The notes under the pieces are model-generated. The model was not told the origin of the DNA and did no database searches. It saw nothing but the letters and a program-made list of their open reading frames with translations. Both the position numbers and the translations under genes were made by a program. Of a DNA stretch of 64,000 nt, positions 62,282-64,000 are shown one piece after another. How positions within the stretch are numbered: the first letter of the stretch is position 1; every line of letters starts with the position of its first letter. Origin of the DNA: Planctomycetota bacterium (GTDB taxonomy: Bacteria > Planctomycetota > Phycisphaerae > Phycisphaerales > SM1A02); the NCBI GenBank assembly GCA_022574595.1, contig JACZRS010000015.1, forward strand, positions 60,672 through 124,671. Reading direction: 5' to 3'.

Positions 62282-62677
62282 CTATACATTTATTGTCATT
62301 TGGTAGTTGGATTTGCCGCCTTCGGTAGATTCAAAGGAACCTGAACCTTCGATTCCTGAAAGTTCGCCTTGGCCTGAACCAGTTACGATGACAAAGTTGC
62401 TGCTGGCGACTCCGTTTTCAAACTTGCCGTTGTGTTGAATGACAAAGCTGCCGGATTTGCCGTTGATGGAAGCGCTGACTTTTTCCATGCCAACAAATAC
62501 CGCTGATTGATCAGATTGATGGGCCATGAGGTACTCAACCTGGCTTTCGCCTTCTATCGAACCGGTGTAGGTTTGTGTAACTTGGGCTCTTGTAAGCTTA
62601 GCACCATCAGATTCCTCTGAATAAGGCTTTTCGTCCCAGCCAGTAACTTGAAATATTCCTTCTAACTTACTTTGCAT
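62282..62677 (-). CDS. DUF3224 family protein
   Basis: 131 residues from the ATG at 62677, preceded by GGAG at nine bases (the open frame reaches 62704). Typical beta-barrel pattern of DUF3224: 'GIFQVTGWDEKPYSE', 'LTRAQVTQTYTGSIEGESQVEYLM', 'GKSGSFVIQHNGKFENGVASSNFVIVTGSGQGELSGIEGSGSF'. Probably an allene-oxide-cyclase-like fold; biological role unknown. Confidence 0.88.
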   Translation of the reverse strand: MQSKLEGIFQVTGWDEKPYSEESDGAKLTRAQVTQTYTGSIEGESQVEYLMAHQSDQSAVFVGMEKVSASINGKSGSFVIQHNGKFENGVASSNFVIVTGSGQGELSGIEGSGSFESTEGGKSNYQMTINV

Positions 62678-63130
62678 TTGTTCTCCAAAAACTCTGTGTC
62701 TCAATGTTTATCAGTATTTATCCTGAAATGCATTACATGTGGAATTAATGTTTAGTGTATATAAATGACGGTGCTGCGACTATTTTCCACATCATGAAAC
62801 GGGTGATGTAATTGAAACCCAAGTCACGGATCAACCGATGACACCGGCCGCTCAGGCGGGCAGGCAGGATTGGCATGATGTTGCCCGGAGATGGCCAACG
62901 CCCCATCTGAGACGAATGAGCCCCTGGAGACAACTGGCGTCATTATGCGCTCTAAACCGGTGGTAGCAAGGCCCGCTCCATTTCCTGACGGTTGCTGTGA
63001 AATACTGTATACTGTCTGGGTTCGGGAAAATGCCACCTGGCCAAATGGCTGTGGGCAGGCAACCGGACTTTCCAACCAAGCTTCACCGAAGCCGCATGAC
63101 GTGGCGGGTCACGTCAAAGGAGATCTCCTC
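62678..63130. other. Intergenic region with composition change
   Basis: 453 bases. The left ~130 bases are AT-rich like the rest; from about 62840 the sequence is GC-rich. No gene on the minus strand has a credible product. The promoter of the next gene is described separately. Confidence 0.5.
62985..63013 (+). promoter_or_regulatory. Candidate promoter of the inositol-phosphate synthase gene
   Basis: CTGACG (62985-62990), a 17-base spacer and TATACT (63008-63013), which leaves a leader of about 110 bases before the GTG. Confidence 0.45.
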
Positions 63131-64000
63131 GTGAAAACCATTCGGCTTGCCGTGGCGGGTGTAGGCAATTGTGCCAGCTCTCTTCTGCAGGGAATCGCGT
63201 ACTACCGCACCCACACTTCCAATGAAACTGCCGGGTTGATGCATACAGACATCGGCGGCTACCGCCTAGAGGACGTTCGAGCTGTTGCAGCCTTTGATGT
63301 CGATCGGAGAAAGGTCGGCAAACCGCTGGAGGAGGCGATCTTTGCCCCGCCTCAGTGTACGACGGTCTTTCAGCGCGATCTTCCATCATACGGTGTTACA
63401 GTTCAGATGGGCCCGGTTCTGGATGGCATCGCCGCCCACATGAACGATTATCCCGAGGCCCAGGCGTTTCGGGTCGCAGACGAGGATCCCTGCGATGTGG
63501 CTGGGGTGCTACGGGAAACCGGGGCCCAAGTCCTGGTGTGCTACATGCCGGTGGGTTCTGAGGAGGCCGTTCGCTACTATGCTCAGGCCTGCCTGGATGC
63601 AGGTGTCGCCTTCGTCAACTGTGTGCCGGTCTTCATCGCCTCAGATTCACAGTGGAGCAAGAGATTCCGCGATAAGAACATCCCCATAGTCGGTGACGAC
63701 ATCAAAAGCCAATTTGGTGCCACGATCGTACACCGGATGCTGACCCGTCTCATGGGCGACCGTGGCGTTAAGCTCCGACGGACCTACCAACTTAACACAG
63801 GCGGCAACACAGATTTCCTCAACATGATTGAACAGCACCGCCTCAAGTCAAAGCGGATCTCCAAGACTGAATCCGTACAATCTCAGCTCGATGTGCCACT
63901 CGCGAAGGAAAACATCCACATCGGTCCCTCCGACTATGTTCCGTGGCAGAAGGACAACAAGGTTTGCTTCGTGCGCATGGAATGGGATGGCTTCGGCGAC
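63131..64000 (+). CDS. ino1: Inositol-3-phosphate synthase (partial, 3' end beyond window)
   Basis: GTG at 63131 after AAGGAG; 290 residues visible. It converts glucose 6-phosphate to inositol 3-phosphate with NAD. The N-terminus 'LAVAGVGNCASSLLQGIAYY' is the NAD-binding loop of the prokaryotic-type enzyme; 'VCYMPVGSEEAVRYYAQACLDAGVAFVNCVPVFIAS', 'PIVGDDIKSQFGATIVHRMLT' and 'YQLNTGGNTDFLNM' are family signatures, with the Lys of DDIKSQ catalytic. Codons end mainly in G/C, unlike the rest of the window, so the gene may be acquired. Inositol could feed phosphatidylinositol or osmolyte synthesis. Confidence 0.92.
   Translation, partial: MKTIRLAVAGVGNCASSLLQGIAYYRTHTSNETAGLMHTDIGGYRLEDVRAVAAFDVDRRKVGKPLEEAIFAPPQCTTVFQRDLPSYGVTVQMGPVLDGIAAHMNDYPEAQAFRVADEDPCDVAGVLRETGAQVLVCYMPVGSEEAVRYYAQACLDAGVAFVNCVPVFIASDSQWSKRFRDKNIPIVGDDIKSQFGATIVHRMLTRLMGDRGVKLRRTYQLNTGGNTDFLNMIEQHRLKSKRISKTESVQSQLDVPLAKENIHIGPSDYVPWQKDNKVCFVRMEWDGFGD

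Noticed and set aside
62824..63389. Minus-strand frames over the start of the inositol-phosphate synthase region
   Set aside because: They are shadows in GC-rich DNA; the plus-strand frame has clear family motifs.
1..64000. CRISPR array, rRNA genes, insertion sequences
   Set aside because: No regular direct repeats with spacers, no rRNA-like stretch and no transposase frame were seen by reading the sequence and the open frames.

Overview
The window looks like a chromosomal piece of a planctomycete, most likely of the class Phycisphaerae. The evidence is the combination of many secreted proteins that end in short dockerin-like double repeats closing with 'NWGPCP', others that end in a PEP-CTERM-like tail (Pro-Ala/Thr-Pro, a hydrophobic stretch, then an Arg cluster), pseudopilins of the planctomycete kind, an MqnA of the futalosine menaquinone route, and moderate-to-low GC. 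No rRNA or tRNA gene was found. The taxonomic statement is an inference from protein style, not from a marker tree.

Layout. 1-11.1 kb is a secreted-protein region: a partial beta-helix protein, miaB, five tandem paralogues of one secreted family with two different C-terminal sorting modules, and a reprolysin-like metalloprotease with dockerin-like repeats. 11.2-24.5 kb is mainly housekeeping: rho, psuG with a DEAD-box helicase, alr, a striking hairpin RNA candidate, mqnA with a multi-HTH protein, rpsI/rplM, a CPBP protease and an Mrp ATPase. 25.6-35.3 kb is a polysaccharide cluster (GT4 glycosyltransferase, flippase, SGNH hydrolase, O-antigen ligase-like protein, sulfotransferase, methyltransferase) ending in sat-cysC, which together make PAPS, the sulfate donor a sulfotransferase needs. 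The cluster therefore reads as a route to a sulfated surface polymer.

35.4-42.6 kb carries two pseudopilins with a hairpin-rich leader, DUF4870 proteins (one intact, one a remnant), a GC-rich beta-helix/dockerin gene that appears inserted or chimeric, prfA and rpmE. 42.7-47.1 kb carries a PAQR/hemolysin III protein, an aminotransferase, an RNA methyltransferase, greA and a GNAT acetyltransferase.

Two loci are the main candidates for unusual biology. (1) 47.1-49.0 kb on the minus strand: a retron-type reverse transcriptase preceded by an XRE-type HTH regulator and a 78-residue CxxC protein. All three lie behind a near-consensus promoter with a perfect dyad over its -10, and a roughly 215-nt hairpin-rich untranslated leader that could be a retron msr-msd RNA. 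(2) 54.6-59.9 kb: a membrane P-loop GTPase, a 678-residue membrane protein resembling GTPase-associated proteins, and a membrane trypsin-like protease in one overlapping operon, with a divergent membrane coiled-coil protein. This resembles GTPase-centred prokaryotic conflict or signalling systems.

The right end (about 62.8 kb onward) becomes GC-rich and begins an inositol-3-phosphate synthase gene that runs off the window.
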